Made by a program: the position numbers and the translations under genes. Positions 33,228 to 46,129 of a DNA stretch of 64,000 nt are shown here, piece after piece. The DNA is from Misgurnus anguillicaudatus (Eukaryota; Chordata; Actinopteri; Cypriniformes; Cobitidae). Numbering within the stretch: position 1 is the first letter of the stretch; the number at the start of each line of letters is the position of its first letter. The DNA lies in assembly GCF_027580225.2 (NCBI RefSeq), contig NC_073339.2, positions 40,104,501 to 40,168,500 of the forward strand, given 5' to 3'. Below the pieces are notes generated by a model. The model worked only from the letters and a program-made list of their open reading frames with translations. It searched no databases and was not told the DNA's origin.

Positions 33228-34129
33228 AAAATATATCATGGTTTTTATCTCCAAAAACAAATAGGATAACGGGGGAAGGATTTGTGACAATGGTCAACTA
33301 GTCTTCCAACAACGGATTAGTCAGTTAAATTAATGTAGATTTTACTTATGTAATATGCAAATAAGCAAGAATAATTTACCAAAAAATAATTTTAGCAAAA
33401 ATAGCTAACTTTATGCAATGATGTATGCAAATTAAAAACAGAGAAAACTACTGTATTGAATGTCTAATGTAAGCATACCCCTGACAAAATTCATCATAGT
33501 AATAAAAAAACTTGAAAATAAATACAAATAATACAAATATAACCCCCCAAAAAACATTATTTGCTATAGTAACCATAGTTTTAATAATTATTACTTATTA
33601 CTTAGCCAAAAAAACAATAATGGTTACCACACTTTTACTAAAACTATGGTTCACTTTTGTACGGAAGTGTCCTTGCTTTGTTGTGTTTTGAATTTTTTTT
33701 CATAGTTCATAATTGAACTTGAGTATAAGCCTGCATCATTCAAAAATGCCTCATTAAGACGAAATAACACACATAAGTCACAGTAGACTATACGTTGCGT
33801 TTATTTATAAAATGATTTCACAAAATCCAAGCCGAAGAACAGATTTAATCTGGAAAGGGAAGTTATACGACTAAACAATAGCAGACAGAACAGCAGGCTA
33901 AATAGATGCTGTACGTTAAAGTAATATTATCAGTTATTAAAGCGATAACCCATAGCATACAGAACTTACCTGGACGGTTGAATCGGCTAAATTAACCCGA
34001 ACAAGCCAACTAGCGTGAAGTTTGCAGGCTCGTCATTCCACATTACTGAATCCATTGAATTACAGAAATACAGAAGCAGCATATGGCGGACTCTCGCGGC
34101 TGTAGACGGTAAAGTTGTCTCTTGCCTCA

Positions 34130-34245
34130 TAAATGTCAAAATTAATTCATACTGACTTACAAGGCGCACCTGACTATAAGGCGCAGCACCAGCCAAGTTA
34201 TGAAAAAAAAAGGGGCTTATAGACCGAAAAATACGGTATATCAGC
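34130..34245. mobile_element. Fragment of an ACCGTATTTTTCGG-type repeat
   Basis: AAGGCGCACCTGACTATAAGGCGCA and GGCTTATAGACCGAAAAATACGGTA are the end of a repeat whose reverse strand starts TACCGTATTTTTCGG. The other end was not found. Confidence 0.6.
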
Positions 34246-35039
34246 ACATGCATGTGATTTAAACCCATGACCTTGCCGTTCCAAACTCCGAGCTCTACCA
34301 GTTTAGCTACGGGAAAGAAGATACATGAAAAGACCTTTGGACGTGTGGGTATGTAATATATGGGTAGAAAAGATAGAAACAGAGGTGAAAGACAGCAAGA
34401 AGGAGAGGTTAAACAGAGGAAGGGATCTGACTGACTTGTGATTCATCTTTCTGACAGGGTTCAGCTCCCTCAGCAGCTCATGGTGTTGTTATATGTGGTT
34501 CTCCTCTATCAAGTCTCTCCTCTTCTTTCTTTCTGTTCACAGTCGCTCATGTGTCATCTCTTTCTGTCTGTGTAAAATATCTGTGATAGGTGAAGTGTGA
34601 GGCAGAGGAGGCGGGGCTTCCGGTTGACACATGTTCTGGACTTTACTGTTATTAAATTTCTCTGAAAATATGCGTCATGTGAAAGATGTTTATTGGAGTT
34701 TTAATCCTTTCTATCTTGTTTTATGAAATAAAAATCACAATCAAGATGTTTTTAATATTTTAGCTGTTTGTCGGAAACTTTTAATGATGTCTTTTGCTCC
34801 TTTTGTTTCTATGTGTTGACACACTCTCTCATCTATTTTAATTTAGAAGAGATTTTTTGAAGAGATCTCAACAATGTCTCAAATTGTACACAGATTTGCA
34901 GTTATATCACAGTTTTGGGATTTCCACATGAACGTGAAGTATTAGGTTGACCAGAAAGCACATTTAAATACGAAATTAACTTGTCTCAGCATTACTTTTG
35001 TGTAACATTTTTTATGTAACATTTTCAAACTTTATGATT

Positions 35040-35330
35040 CCAAGGACCCCCAAATATGATAAACCTTTTGTGAGGGACCCCCTTTCCAAAACTACATTTA
35101 CAGGAATGCCTTATGAACCAGAGTAAGATAATTCGGACTCTAAGAAAAAACACACACATAAAGATACAAAGCAAATATTTTAGAAATAATATATACATAC
35201 CTAATAAATTAACTTTACAATTTTATCTTTGTCTTTTTTCTCTGAAATTTTTGGGGACCCCCCTAAAACCTCCTGGAGGCCCCCTGGGGGGTCCCCGAAC
35301 CTCAGTTTGAAAGCCACCGGTCTAGAGGAT
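35040..35330. mobile_element. hAT-like repeat fragment (GACCCCC-rich)
   Basis: CAAGGACCCCCAAATATG and GAGGGACCCCCTTTCC at the left and GGGGACCCCCCTAAAACCTC to GAACCTCAGTTTGAAAGCCACCGG at the right resemble fish hAT ends of the CAGTGGTTCTCAAACT type. No duplication found. Confidence 0.45.
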
Positions 35331-36619
35331 CAGCGCCATTAAGTCCTTAAAGCTAAAAATGCAGACGTTAGGCATTAAATTTCTCATCTGGCATAAGCTT
35401 TAAAAGGAGACACTAAGCCCCAGAATATAGTTACAATTAAAAAATTCCAACATAACTTAGAGGATGATTGCATATAGCTTAGGCAATTTAATAGCATTTA
35501 TATTTATGTTCAACTTGACTTAAGTTTGTCTCAGATTGATAAAAAATTACGATAAATTGCATAAAGACATAAAAAGATCATTTTGATATACAGTAACATT
35601 ATACAGCTATATTTTAAATTTACAAATGATCAATGTGAAGAGGGGTCTTAAATATCCTGAAGGTTTTTGTTATAATGACTCACTAACTATATTATTTGGC
35701 TTACATTACTATTTACTATAGAAATTAATAAAAAACCTACTTTTTTGTTGACTGTAAATTAAACAGATTAGCAGTTGTTATACAAAAACACCAGGGGCTT
35801 AATTTATAAATGCTAGAAACTGTCCAAAATGTGATCTTACGATCAATTCTCAAAAGCGCAGACGTGTGATTAAACGAAAAGGAATAGAAAACGCGTAAAC
35901 GGATTACTTTTAGATGTGAAATCTATAAATCGCAAATGATCTTGAATTTGTGCGCAGCTAAACAGTTGCAGATCAGCATTTTTTTAACAATGCCTAAAAG
36001 CAACACCAAAGAGTTTTTTTACCTTAAAATAAAGTTTCCAAAAAAGTTTCAGTGGTTCATCCACTCAAAACAGGGTGAATGGCACTTTCACATTCGCTTT
36101 GCAGCCCTCTATCGCCAAAACCGCAGTAAAGAAGTTTCCAACCGTCGGGTCCCGGTCCTGTAGTTTGAGTGAAAACTACAAAAAGACCTACAATCCAATC
36201 AGAGCCAGCTATGCTGCAGTATTTACGACAGTGGTAATGAACAATAACGCTTCTAACCTGTAGGGGGAGCAAAGAGCAAAAACTCTTTGGTGTTGCTTTA
36301 ATGTCATTAACATATAAAAGAGCACCTGTCAATGTCTAAATCCTTTTCGAACAGCAAGAATGGCTTATATTTTCAAAAAACATGCAAGAATTAGATAAGC
36401 AAAAGTGCAAACGTCTCTCAAACCCTGATGTGGCGCTAAGCACTTTTAAACGTCAAACATGCACACTTTATGATCAAATCTGTGCATGTGCATGCTTTAT
36501 AAATGAATTCCCATAATACCAGATTATACCAGAATTAAGTATTCTAAAGACATCATTGTGTGGACTGTGTAGCGCTGATAATTTGGTCTAGGAAAATAAT
36601 TTCAAAATTGTGAAAAAAA

Positions 36620-37165
36620 TTAAAGAGCACCTATTGTCCAAATTCACGTTTTTAAATTTCCTTTGGCGTGTAAGTGTGTATTAGTACATTAAAGATATGC
36701 AAAAGGTACATACCCCAAAGAAAAATGAAGCGAGTTATCGTCTCCAACAAAAATCTCTTTTCTTAGAGTACAACAAACACATGGATTGTAGGCAACAGTT
36801 TATTTCCTGTGATTGGTGATGTAGAGAAGATCGACATTATCATAATTCCTCTCTCTTCGGACTCACAGCCTGTAAGTTAACTCCTGTTAGCAACCAAATC
36901 TTTCAAACATGGTAAGGAGCGTCACGTTTCCGGCTGACCTCAGAGGTATTCAGGCCAATCACAACGTAAAGATTAGCTGGCCAATCAGGGACACAGAGCT
37001 TTTCAAATCCATGCGTTTCAGGAAGATAGTGAAATCTGGAGCTACAAAAATGTATGGTATGTGTAAAATAATGTGTTTTTTAACCATAAACCACGCGAAC
37101 ACATTGTATTATACCAAATACCCAAAATAACATTGTTTTTTAGCTATGAAATAGGTGCTCTTTAA
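36620..37165. mobile_element. TTAA MITE with AAAGAGCACCTATTGTCC ends
   Basis: The ends TTAAAGAGCACCTATTGTCC and GAAATAGGTGCTCTTTAA are inverted. The 546-bp interior has CCAATCACAACG and CCAATCAGGGACAC and no real ORF. A partial relative is at 6803-7025. Confidence 0.9.
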
Positions 37166-37533
37166 AATTTTTACTTTTCGTTATGCACTGTGGTCTGTCA
37201 GCAAATCTAAGCACAGTTTATTAAGATGAGATATTGTAGAGAGGACACACGTAGGCCCTTTTCTCAGGAGACATATTTAAAAATCATGAGACTTCATCGG
37301 AGGTCTCCTTTTGCTCCGAGTCTCATAGCTTCCTAGGATTTTAACAATTATTTTGTTATATGGATCTCATTTTGAGTTTTTTTATCTTTCCTATGGGAAG
37401 ACCTGATCTCTCTTGTCATCTCTATTGTTCTGCCTAGCAGCACGGTTTGCATTTCTGTGAAGGGTGGATTGCCACACTGATAGACTCTGCAGCTTGTGCG
37501 GGTAAGGCAGTCTATACATTTAGTATTTATTAA

Positions 37534-38178
<645 letters not shown>

Positions 38179-38202
38179 TAAAAGTGTAGTGCTGAACTTC
38201 AA

Positions 38203-38374
38203 AAAGCCAAATTTCAATCACCTATTTTTTTGCATGCTTGCAGAGAATGGTTTACCAAAACTAAGTTATTGGGTTGATCTTTTTCACATTTTCTAAAATA
38301 ATAGAAGCATTAGGGACCCAATTATAGCACTTAAACATGGAAAAAGTCAGATTTCCATGAAATGTCCCCTTTAA
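38203..38374 (-). mobile_element. AAAGGGGACA-family element, copy 4, partial
   Basis: It matches the last third of copy 3: GCCAAATTTCAATCACCTAT, GAATGGTTTACCAAAACTAA, TTGGGTTGATCTTTTTCACA and ATGAAATGTCCCCTTTAA. It gives a second uninterrupted version of the hAT target (38250-38257). Confidence 0.88.
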
Positions 38375-39135
38375 GTGATTTTCTGATTAAATACTTTGGA
38401 AGTGTTACATTATGCACACTGAGCTTTAAACTTGCACATATAAACTTTAAACTCTTTATCACTAATGGATCATTGGACATACACCTTACCAAAGTAGCAG
38501 AAGAGCTGTATTTACAAAGTATTTTTAGTCATTTTTTACACCAGCACTTAAATACAGCATGGTGCACTTGCATAAAGGATTTCTTTCACCTGAAATTCAA
38601 TTCAATGCCACAATGCCCTGCTAGAGGGAGAAAGTGAATTACTTGTCTGGGTATTGCAGAAGACCCTCAGCGTAGTCTCTAAAATATGTTTCGCCAAACC
38701 TAAAGCAACAACGGATCGTCCCTATTTCAGTCTCTTGAATAGCTTTGACTGATCCACACTGATATGTGAGAGAGATGGGTGTTAAAGGCCAGAGGCTTGA
38801 TGAGATTAGAAAGACAGGAGATAGAGAAAGAATGAGAGAGGAGAACAGGGCAGATGAAAGACAAGAAGTGTAGCTCTATAATGTTTGCAGACAGAAGCAG
38901 AGTTCTTCTGTAGCTGTGTGTGCAAGAAATGTAACTTCTTTTTGAGCATGTTAAGCATACAGCTTTCTTTTGATTTATTTTACATGATTTTTTTTGCGAA
39001 AGTTTCGTTTCTTGCACTGTATTGCTACTGTGGGCTTCTTAGAAGACTTTGAATGTTCTCTGAACATGGTTCATCTCAGCCGTCTCGCGGTAGAAACCTT
39101 TATATGTCATTGTAGCGATTAGGTGCGTCAGGGCG
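38375..39135. other. No gene seen
   Basis: Non-coding trpc5 intron sequence without recognised repeat ends. Confidence 0.4.
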
Positions 39136-39159
39136 GTCAGATATTGTAATTCAGTGGCG

Positions 39160-39740
39160 GCCGGTGACTTCTTTTTTCGAGGGCGCTTGATGCGAAGTTT
39201 GTCTCAACATGTATGTTGCCCGTCATGTGTGTGGTTCGTAATTTCAAAATATGTGTTCTGCGCATTGAGAGATCCTGTGTGCATCATGTGTCTTTCAAAA
39301 TGAATCCCTTCTGCAGATGCGTCTAAAGGGTTTATGATTAAAGAGATGCTCGGGTTTGCCAGATACTCGCTTAATCGCATGCGTAATCAGAGTTTACTGT
39401 TAAGGGAGTGTCTTGCATGTATTTTGTGAACGTGAGCGTCTCTTTTTTAATATAAATGGTTTTGATGCGTGTGCAGCAGGCACTTATTTTGACAAAACAC
39501 ATGATGCACATGGTTCACAAGACGCAACAAACACATATTTTGAAAACGCAAGCAACACACATGACACTCCGAGCACTTATTTTGAATTTGCGCCCCTCAG
39601 ATGAGCAGTCGCGTTTTGACATCACGTGTGTTGCACATAGGTTCACATGATGCGGCGAACACATATTTTGAAATGACGAGCCACACATCTGTCATTTTCA
39701 GACGCAGAGCCGCGCACAAAGTTTCAAAAAAGGCTGTGTT
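39160..39740. repeat. Repeat with AGTGGCGGCCGGTGACTTC end and degenerate internal repeats
   Basis: AGTGGCGGCCGGTGACTTCT resembles a common fish transposon tip. The interior has decayed copies of an ACACATATTTTGAAAACG / CACTTATTTTGA / GGTTCACAWGAYGC word set (39480-39680). The right end is not resolved. Confidence 0.45.
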
Positions 39741-39783
39741 GGGGTGCCACAAGTAAATGAATGTATGGGAAACACTGGACTTT

Positions 39784-40816
39784 TACACCTGGTATTAAAG
39801 GGCATATATTATGGCCATTTTTACAATATGTAATGCAGGGATGTATTTTGCGTCGTCCACTTGTGATCCAATCAACCAAAACGTATCTTAAAGGAATATT
39901 CCATTTTCTTAAAAGAAAAATCCAGATAATTTACTCACCACCATGTCATCCAAAATGTTGATGTCTTTCTTTGTTCAGTCGAGAAGAAATTATGTTTTTT
40001 GAGGAAAACATTGCAGGATTTTTCTCATTTTAATGGACTTTAATAGACACCAACAATCAACACCCAAATCAACACGCAACAGTCTCCCTCAACGGAGTCC
40101 CAAAGGACTACAAACAATCCCAAACGAGGCACAAGTGTCCCATCCAGCAAAACGATTGCCATTTTTGACAAGAAAAATAACAAATATACACCTTCAAAGC
40201 ACAACTTCTCATCTAGATCCGGTCGTGATGCGCCAGGTGACCCCACGCAATACGTCATGACGTCAAGAGGTCACAGAAGACGAACGCGAAACTCTGCCCC
40301 AGTGTTTACAAGTGTGTTGAAAAAGGACCGTTCCGACGTTGTTGTATGTGGAATGATACTAATTAATGTCTTTGTGTCTGTTTATTGTTTACAATGGTCT
40401 GCAAATGTGCGTTTTATATATGTAACACGTGACCTCCCTACGTCACTACGCATTTACGTTAGGTCGCGCTGGACCGGATCTAGACGAGAAGTTGTGGTTT
40501 AAAAGAGCATATTTTTCTTTTTCTTGTCAAAAATGACAATCGTTTCGCTAGACAAGACCCCCATGCCCCGTTTGGGATTGTTTCCTTTGAAACTCCGTTG
40601 AAAAAAACTGTTACATGTTGAGAAAAGTGTTAATTGTTGGTGTCTATTAAAGTCCATTAAAATGAGAAAAATCCTGCAATGTTTTCCTCAAAAAACATAA
40701 TTTCTTCTCGACTGAACAAAGAAAGACATCAACATTTTGGATGACATGGTGGTGAGTAAATTATCTGGATTTTTCTTTTAAGAAAATTGAATATTCCTTT
40801 AATATCAGGTGTAAAC
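39784..40816. mobile_element. Outer TTTACACCTGGTATTAAAG element, split by a foldback
   Basis: TTTACACCTGGTATTAAAG at about 39781-39799 is inverted relative to TTAATATCAGGTGTAAAC at 40799-40816. GTATTTTGCGTCGTCCACTTGTGATCC lies between the left end and the insertion point. The foldback element occupies all but about 120 bp. Confidence 0.7.
39888..40802. mobile_element. 915-bp TTAA foldback element
   Basis: The ends TTAAAGGAATATTCCATTTT and AAAATTGAATATTCCTTTAA are inverted. The arms of about 340 bp pair through CCACCATGTCATCCAAAATG / CATTTTGGATGACATGGTGG, CAGTCGAGAAGAAATTATGT and AATGGACTTTAATAGACACCAACAA. The middle (about 40230-40450) is GC-richer and unpaired. No transposase. Confidence 0.93.
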
Positions 40817-41553
40817 AGGGCCAGAAGTAAAAGTAAAAAAAAATACTATTATTCACTTTATAAGTGCTTTTATTCAAAAAACAATGTACCAATTTTATTA
40901 GTGTGCGTGTGTGAATCGAACCCATGACCTTGGCGTTGTTATCAGGTAAGCTACAGTAGAAGTTTACCAGGCTAACGCAGACAAGCGTAACTTACTGAGG
41001 TAATCGAGTGAAATGATCTTCTGTTTTAGCCTTCTGTTTTCAGTAAGCATGCTAACATACCTAGTACAACACAGCAAATGTCAGCAAGTAAAAGCCAGAT
41101 AAATTTACAGCATAGTTAATCTAATACTTTTATTACTAAACTAAAAATAAAATAACGTGCAAAGCTGAAGTCATAAAAGATACACTGAAGGACTTTTTAG
41201 GGAAGAGGTTAAAACCAAGTGATGAATCATGGTCGTAAAGCGGCTTGTTATCTAAATCACAATTTCCTCGCAAGACAGCGTAGTTTATTATAAAAACTCT
41301 CTAGGGAGATTCTAGTGAGCTTTTCAACTTTTCACACAGAGGATCTATCAGCGTGGTGACGCACCTTCAATTAGCTTAAATTGTTTTGTGTGTCTGAAGG
41401 AAAAAAGCTGTGAATACAGATCAGGACGTTGAACACATGCCCTCAACAAAATGGTCAGTCAAGACTAAAGTGACCATGCGTACCTTTTTCCCAGGGGAAA
41501 AACGGAAGGTATGGTCATCCTAGTCAAGACAGATATGGGGACTTGTATTGTGT
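40803..41553. other. No gene seen; tRNA-like SINE scrap
   Basis: About 40905-40965 has a reversed B-box-like GAATCGAACCC stretch, probably an old SINE. Nothing else recognised. Confidence 0.4.
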
Positions 41554-42110
41554 TTAAAGGGGGGGTTTAATGGTATTTCAAGCATTCTGACTTACTTATT
41601 AACACAGTTATAGAGTTGTTTCCTCATGCCAAACGTAGGCAAAGTGTCAAAACAGCAGTTGGACGTGTTACAGAGTATTTCTGTGCCGAATGCACTTCGC
41701 CTGAGTTCGTACAAGTTTCGGCAAGTTTTTTTCGATTACAGTTCTAACTGACGTTTCAGGGGTTTTCGATACGCATCACTTCTTTATATGGGCTTCCACC
41801 GGAAAACTTCCCCCGGAAAGCCCGCCCACCCCTCAAAAAAAAGGAGACGCTAGATCTGCTAAAAGCATATCACCCCACACAGCTTTGTTTAATTTCAAAA
41901 GTCAACAATTGCACGAAAGAAGAAGTGTGTTTTTGGATGTAAGGAGAAGACATCCAGCCTTATGGAAACAATGGATATAGTTTATTATCCGGGGTAGCAG
42001 CAGAGTTTTGCGTGTGTGTTTGATGCAGTGGATTTTCCCAACCGGGTCATGACGAGTTGCACGCGGTAAGTAAGACTTCTGTCTTATGTTGGAAATAGTT
42101 GCGTGCATAT
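41554..42110 (+). mobile_element. TTAA element end, possibly Kolobok-related
   Basis: It starts TTAAAGGGGGGGTTTAATGG. About 360 bp in, a 28-codon frame (41911-41997) reads ARKKKCVFGCKEKTSS. The C-V-F-G-C spacing is like the start of a THAP zinc domain, which Kolobok transposases carry. Kolobok elements also duplicate TTAA. The second end is not found and the frame soon stops, so this is a relic at best. Confidence 0.4.
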
Positions 42111-42562
42111 TATATAAATGACACGAACATGTAGTGAATCATAAGTTAAAACAGTGTTGTATAGTGTTGCATGACTCGTACTCGCTCCTCCTGCGAAAGT
42201 AACTCCTCCTTCTTCATTTTTTCGTACGTTATCGTACGTTACTTTTTTGACAGCGATCAGCTGTAACATGTTAAGGTCCTGCTCGATTTTCGTTGAATTT
42301 GAGTAAAATAATGAAAAGTTTTTCATAAGATCCCCTGAGGTCAATGTGTTAGCATGACAGAAGCTCAATGCAGTCGTGTGAGAACAAGCAACAGCCAGCA
42401 TTTTTCCTTCGCCCGAGTGCCTCCCACGTAAATTATTCGATTTTGATGGCTTACGTTTCTTCCCACCACAGAAAACCACCACAGTTTTATGAATGCCACT
42501 ATGGCTGTAACTAATTTTAAGAAATAAATGACGTTTATAGAGTTTTGGAACCAAACTCTTAA
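42110..42562 (-). mobile_element. GAAGAGTTTGGTTCC-family element, partial, reversed
   Basis: The right tip TTTTGGAACCAAACTCTT (42543-42560) and the blocks AGCGATCAGCTGTAACATGT, CAGGACC-like TCCTGCTCGATTTTCGTTGA, AAGATCCCCTGAGGTCAATG and GTTAGCATGACAGAAGCT are the reverse of 62040-62165 and 63325-63440. The far end merges with the neighbouring TTAA element. Confidence 0.75.
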
Positions 42563-42593
42563 TTTGTAGTGATAAACGCTTCATACAATAAGG

Positions 42594-42968
42594 TTAAAGG
42601 TGCAGTGTGTTTTAGCGGCATCTAGCAGTGTGAATTGCAACCAACCGCTTAGTCCACCAAAACGCATAGAAAAGCTACACCACACGACAAACATGTTGTC
42701 GTCTAAGACAAAACACAGTAGTGACAAAACATGCTCTGTAGAGCAGTTTGTCCGTTTAGGGCTACCATAGAAAGATGGCGGCACAAAATGGCGACTTCCA
42801 TGTTAGGGGACCCGCGCTGTATGTAGATAAATACGCCTCATTCTAAGGTAATAAACACATAACAGTTCATTATGTAAAATCTTTATACACCACTGATAAT
42901 ATATTTATGTATATTATATTGCATTCCTGTCATTAAATTCTTCTAAAGGTTACACACTGTACCTTTAA
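42594..42968. mobile_element. TTAA MITE with AAAGGTGCAGTGTGT ends, copy 2
   Basis: TTAAAGGTGCAGTGTGTTTT and AAGGTTACACACTGTACCTTTAA form the ends. The interior (GAATTGCAACCAACCG, AAAATGGCGACTTCCATGTT, ATTCTAAGGTAATAAACACA) matches 18768-19155 in reverse. Confidence 0.9.
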
Positions 42969-44285
42969 ACATTGAGGAAATGGTTACTGGTGTCGTGCTA
43001 AAGATGCCAAGTTTGCCTGAAACTTCACTCAAGGGCTCGCTTGGAGCTGTACTCTAATGATCATGGTTTTTGGTATCTTTTTTGTTCTTGCTCCTAATGG
43101 GAATCGACCAACCTGATGGGACACGACATCGAAAGATAATCAATGCAACGTGTGCGGATACATTTATTTACAGCTTATGCTCATCTACAGTATGTCAGGA
43201 AAAAGTCTTGATGGTCAACTCGTGTACAGTACTAGAAAGTACGGCTGTGTACACACTACATCATTTTTAGAAGTGACGACCACATTTATTGGTGCAAGAT
43301 TAATATGTGTGTGTGTACAGAATAAAAAAATTTGCTAACACTTTCCCAAATGTCAGTATGGTAGACATTGTGTAGTGATAACCATACCAACACTTTGGTA
43401 TCTACTGGGCAGCTACTGTATAATGGGTGCCACCAATTTAACCTGTTGTTAGTTATTTTACACTATTGACCACATACATGTTATTGTCTAGCAATTGTCC
43501 ATCTCTTTCTCTCTCTCTCACAATATGAACATTAAATGAAACACATATATGAAAACTCTAGTGTGCTCTTGGCCGTAGTGTGCTGGCAGATGTCTGATCT
43601 CATTTCGTCTTCACCTTTTTCTTCGCTCATCTCTAGTTCTCCTCAACCCCTTCCTCCACCCCCAGCCTCCTCTTCGCTGTAATTTTGAAAAAGGGAATCA
43701 AGTTGATTGGGAACATCGGTGGTGTCAGCACCCCCCTTCCCCCTTTTCTTGCTCACTCTCTTTTTTTGAATCGATAAAGATTACATACTCAATATACCCA
43801 CTGCGGCTTTCTGCTGTGCTCAATCTCCTACCTCGGCTCTTATGTGAACCGCTGCTTCAAAGCAATGCTGTATTCATGTACATCCACAGACACAGCTGTG
43901 CCAGGTCATTACTGTACAGAAGGGGTCTCAGCTTGTGCTGTTTAATACTCAGCTCATCGAAGTTTGCAGGAAATCATAGCAGCCTTGATGGTTTGGGCAA
44001 ATGTCTCTGGGCAAATGTAATCATAAAAACAATTCGGAAGCCAAACAATTTTAATTAATAAAGTAATGTACTAAACTCATTATTTAATGGGCCCAAAAGT
44101 CTTACCTGTGCTGGAATTATAAAGTTTATGTGATGTATTAATCATCTCTGATGTTTTTGTGGGAAAGTACATGTTGGTGCATCGTGTACTTCGGATCTTC
44201 TAACTTAGATGCAGTTTGTTTTGTTCATCATGACTTCAGGTCATGACAAGGCCTTGCTACAGTATAGATTTGTACAATAAGGTTG
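42969..44285. other. No gene seen
   Basis: A CT run lies at about 43503-43520. A pyrimidine-rich, low-repeat stretch at 43.6-43.76 kb looks unique. No exon was recognised. Confidence 0.35.
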
Positions 44286-44286
44286 T

Positions 44287-44480
44287 ATTTGTTAACAATT
44301 AGTTAATGCATTAGCTAATATGAACTATCAATGAACAATACTTTTACAGCATTTGTTAATCTTAGTTCATGTAAATTTCAGCATTTACTAATACATTTAT
44401 AAAAACAAGCATTGCAACTGTTAACATTAGTTAATCCATGCTGATTAATAAATGCTGAAAATCTTTTTTGTTCATTGTTT
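44287..44480. repeat. Interspersed repeat with TTAACAATTAGTTAATGCATT motifs
   Basis: GTTAACAATTAGTTAATGCA, CTTAGTTCATGTAAATTTCA, GCATTTACTAATACATTTAT and ACTGTTAACATTAGTTAATCC are typical of a common cyprinid repeat with TTAACTAATGTTAACA ends. Boundaries are approximate. Confidence 0.5.
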
Positions 44481-44624
44481 GTTTATGTTAGCTACAGGTT
44501 ATGCATTAATTTTTACTAATACAACCACGTTTTTGTAAATTGCTACTGGTTTTCTTAAAAGGCATAATAACTGATTTATTTATTGCATTAAAAAATATAT
44601 ATAAATATTTTTATTTTATAAATA

Positions 44625-45558
44625 TTTGGTAACACTTTACTTGAAGGGGTGTTCATAAGACTGACATGACAACTTCATAATCATGACATGACATGTATAT
44701 AGAAATGCTTTACTTTAATATAAAGTATACTTTATATTATATATATAAATATAAATACCTAATATATAAATATTTTTTTCTTAAAATTATACATGCATGT
44801 GTGCATATTTATATCTTCATAATTATTATACAAAGTAAACAAAAACTTTTATTCTGCTTTAGATTAATCGTTATGCATCCCTATAATACTATGTCAAATA
44901 ATTTTAAATGCCTTAACAAAAAGCACAGACACCTCAAAATATCATACTTAACTTTATGTATGTGCACAATACATAAAAAACGGACAATTAACAGAACTTG
45001 TTCTTCCTCACATCGAAATTTTCTGATAGAAGAAAAAACGAACAAAACATTTAATCCATTTAATTTAATGCAATAAACTTTGCAGTGATATGGACCCAAC
45101 AGTGCATGGCTTAACCCATTATTGTACTGTTTTCATTTTGAATTTTAGGTGAATCGGACTCCAAATACAATAAAATATAATTTTAGCAATTTTAATTATT
45201 ATTATTATTAATTGATTAATTTTATTTGTTAAACATAGAGAAAACTTAAAAAAAAAAAAACATTATGAACTGAAGAATATTCATGACGTTGTTATAAAAC
45301 TATTTGACAGAGTATTAACACTTAATGACATTTTATGACTTAATGACAAGTTATGATGTACTGGTTTATGTCAAGTTGTCATAACAAAGACATCTCAAAC
45401 AGTGTTATCTTTGCATTTAAAAATTACATATTTGAACGAATGACAGTTATCATAAACGTGTATAAAACCTCCTTAATGTTAATGGCACGTGTCATGTCAT
45501 GATTATGAAGGTGTCATGTCAGTCTTATGAACACCCCTTCAAGTAAAGTGTTACCAAA
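44625..45558. mobile_element. Long inverted repeat, GGTAACACTTTACTTGAAGG ends
   Basis: The left arm GGTAACACTTTACTTGAAGG, GGTGTTCATAAGACTGACAT, CATAATCATGACATGACA (44628-44696) is matched by the right arm GTCATGTCATGATTATGAAG, GTCAGTCTTATGAACACC, CTTCAAGTAAAGTGTTACC (45489-45556). About 790 AT-rich bases lie between with no credible ORF. Confidence 0.9.
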
Positions 45559-46005
45559 TAATTTAATATTTTATAAATACCTTTATTTTATTAGTAAAAT
45601 AAAAAAATTTAATATATAAAATATAAATAAATATTTTATATATAAATACTTTATTTTATGAGTGTATATAAATTCAAGGTACTGCATATATGATACAGTA
45701 TGTGATATGATACAAAGATATGTTTTTATACAAAAAAAGTATTTATATATACAATAAAACGACTTTGGTTTAAAATGGTTTAAAAATATTCTGTTTATTT
45801 ATTCACTTTTAGTATTTTATAAGAGAACTTGCATATTATTTTACTTTTAATGCAATATTGTGTATATCTAAAGAATATAAGATGGTGCAGTGGTATCCAA
45901 TTAAGTCATTTATGATTGCACCATTTCCGGGTCGAACTTTCACTCACTGTTATGAGACAGCTGTTTATAAGTGCTATTTATTCATAGCACACATTTAAGA
46001 TATAC
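45559..46005. other. No gene seen
   Basis: Very AT-rich, with ATAAATA/TATAAA repeats and a tRNA-like scrap near 45888-45945. Confidence 0.4.
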
Positions 46006-46008
46006 TTT

Positions 46009-46014
46009 TATAAA
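46009..46014 (+). promoter_or_regulatory. Possible TATA box before a candidate signal-peptide exon
   Basis: TATAAA lies 63 bases before the ATG at 46077, a spacing that would allow a start near 46040. Weak on its own in AT-rich DNA. Confidence 0.2.
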
Positions 46015-46076
46015 CTTGTGGTACACTGTATTCTCCAGGCTCACTGAATCCTGGACACCAACACTTTAACATAAAG

Positions 46077-46129
46077 ATGAACTACTCTCTGGTTACGACT
46101 GTGATTTTTCTGGAGTTTGTCTGTGCACA
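46077..46129 (+). CDS. Candidate signal-peptide exon of an unidentified secreted or membrane protein
   Basis: ATG opens MNYSLVTTVIFLEFVCA, a short N-region, a hydrophobic core and a small residue at the end as in a signal peptide. A consensus donor GTGAGT follows at 46130, giving phase 2. ATAAAG precedes the ATG (A at -3 or close). No matching second exon was recognised downstream, so this could be chance. Confidence 0.25.

Noticed and set aside
42084..42584. 166-codon minus-strand frame as a gene or transposase
   Set aside because: It lies in a decayed GAAGAGTTTGG-family MITE, lacks transposase motifs, and the frame is not kept in copies A and B.
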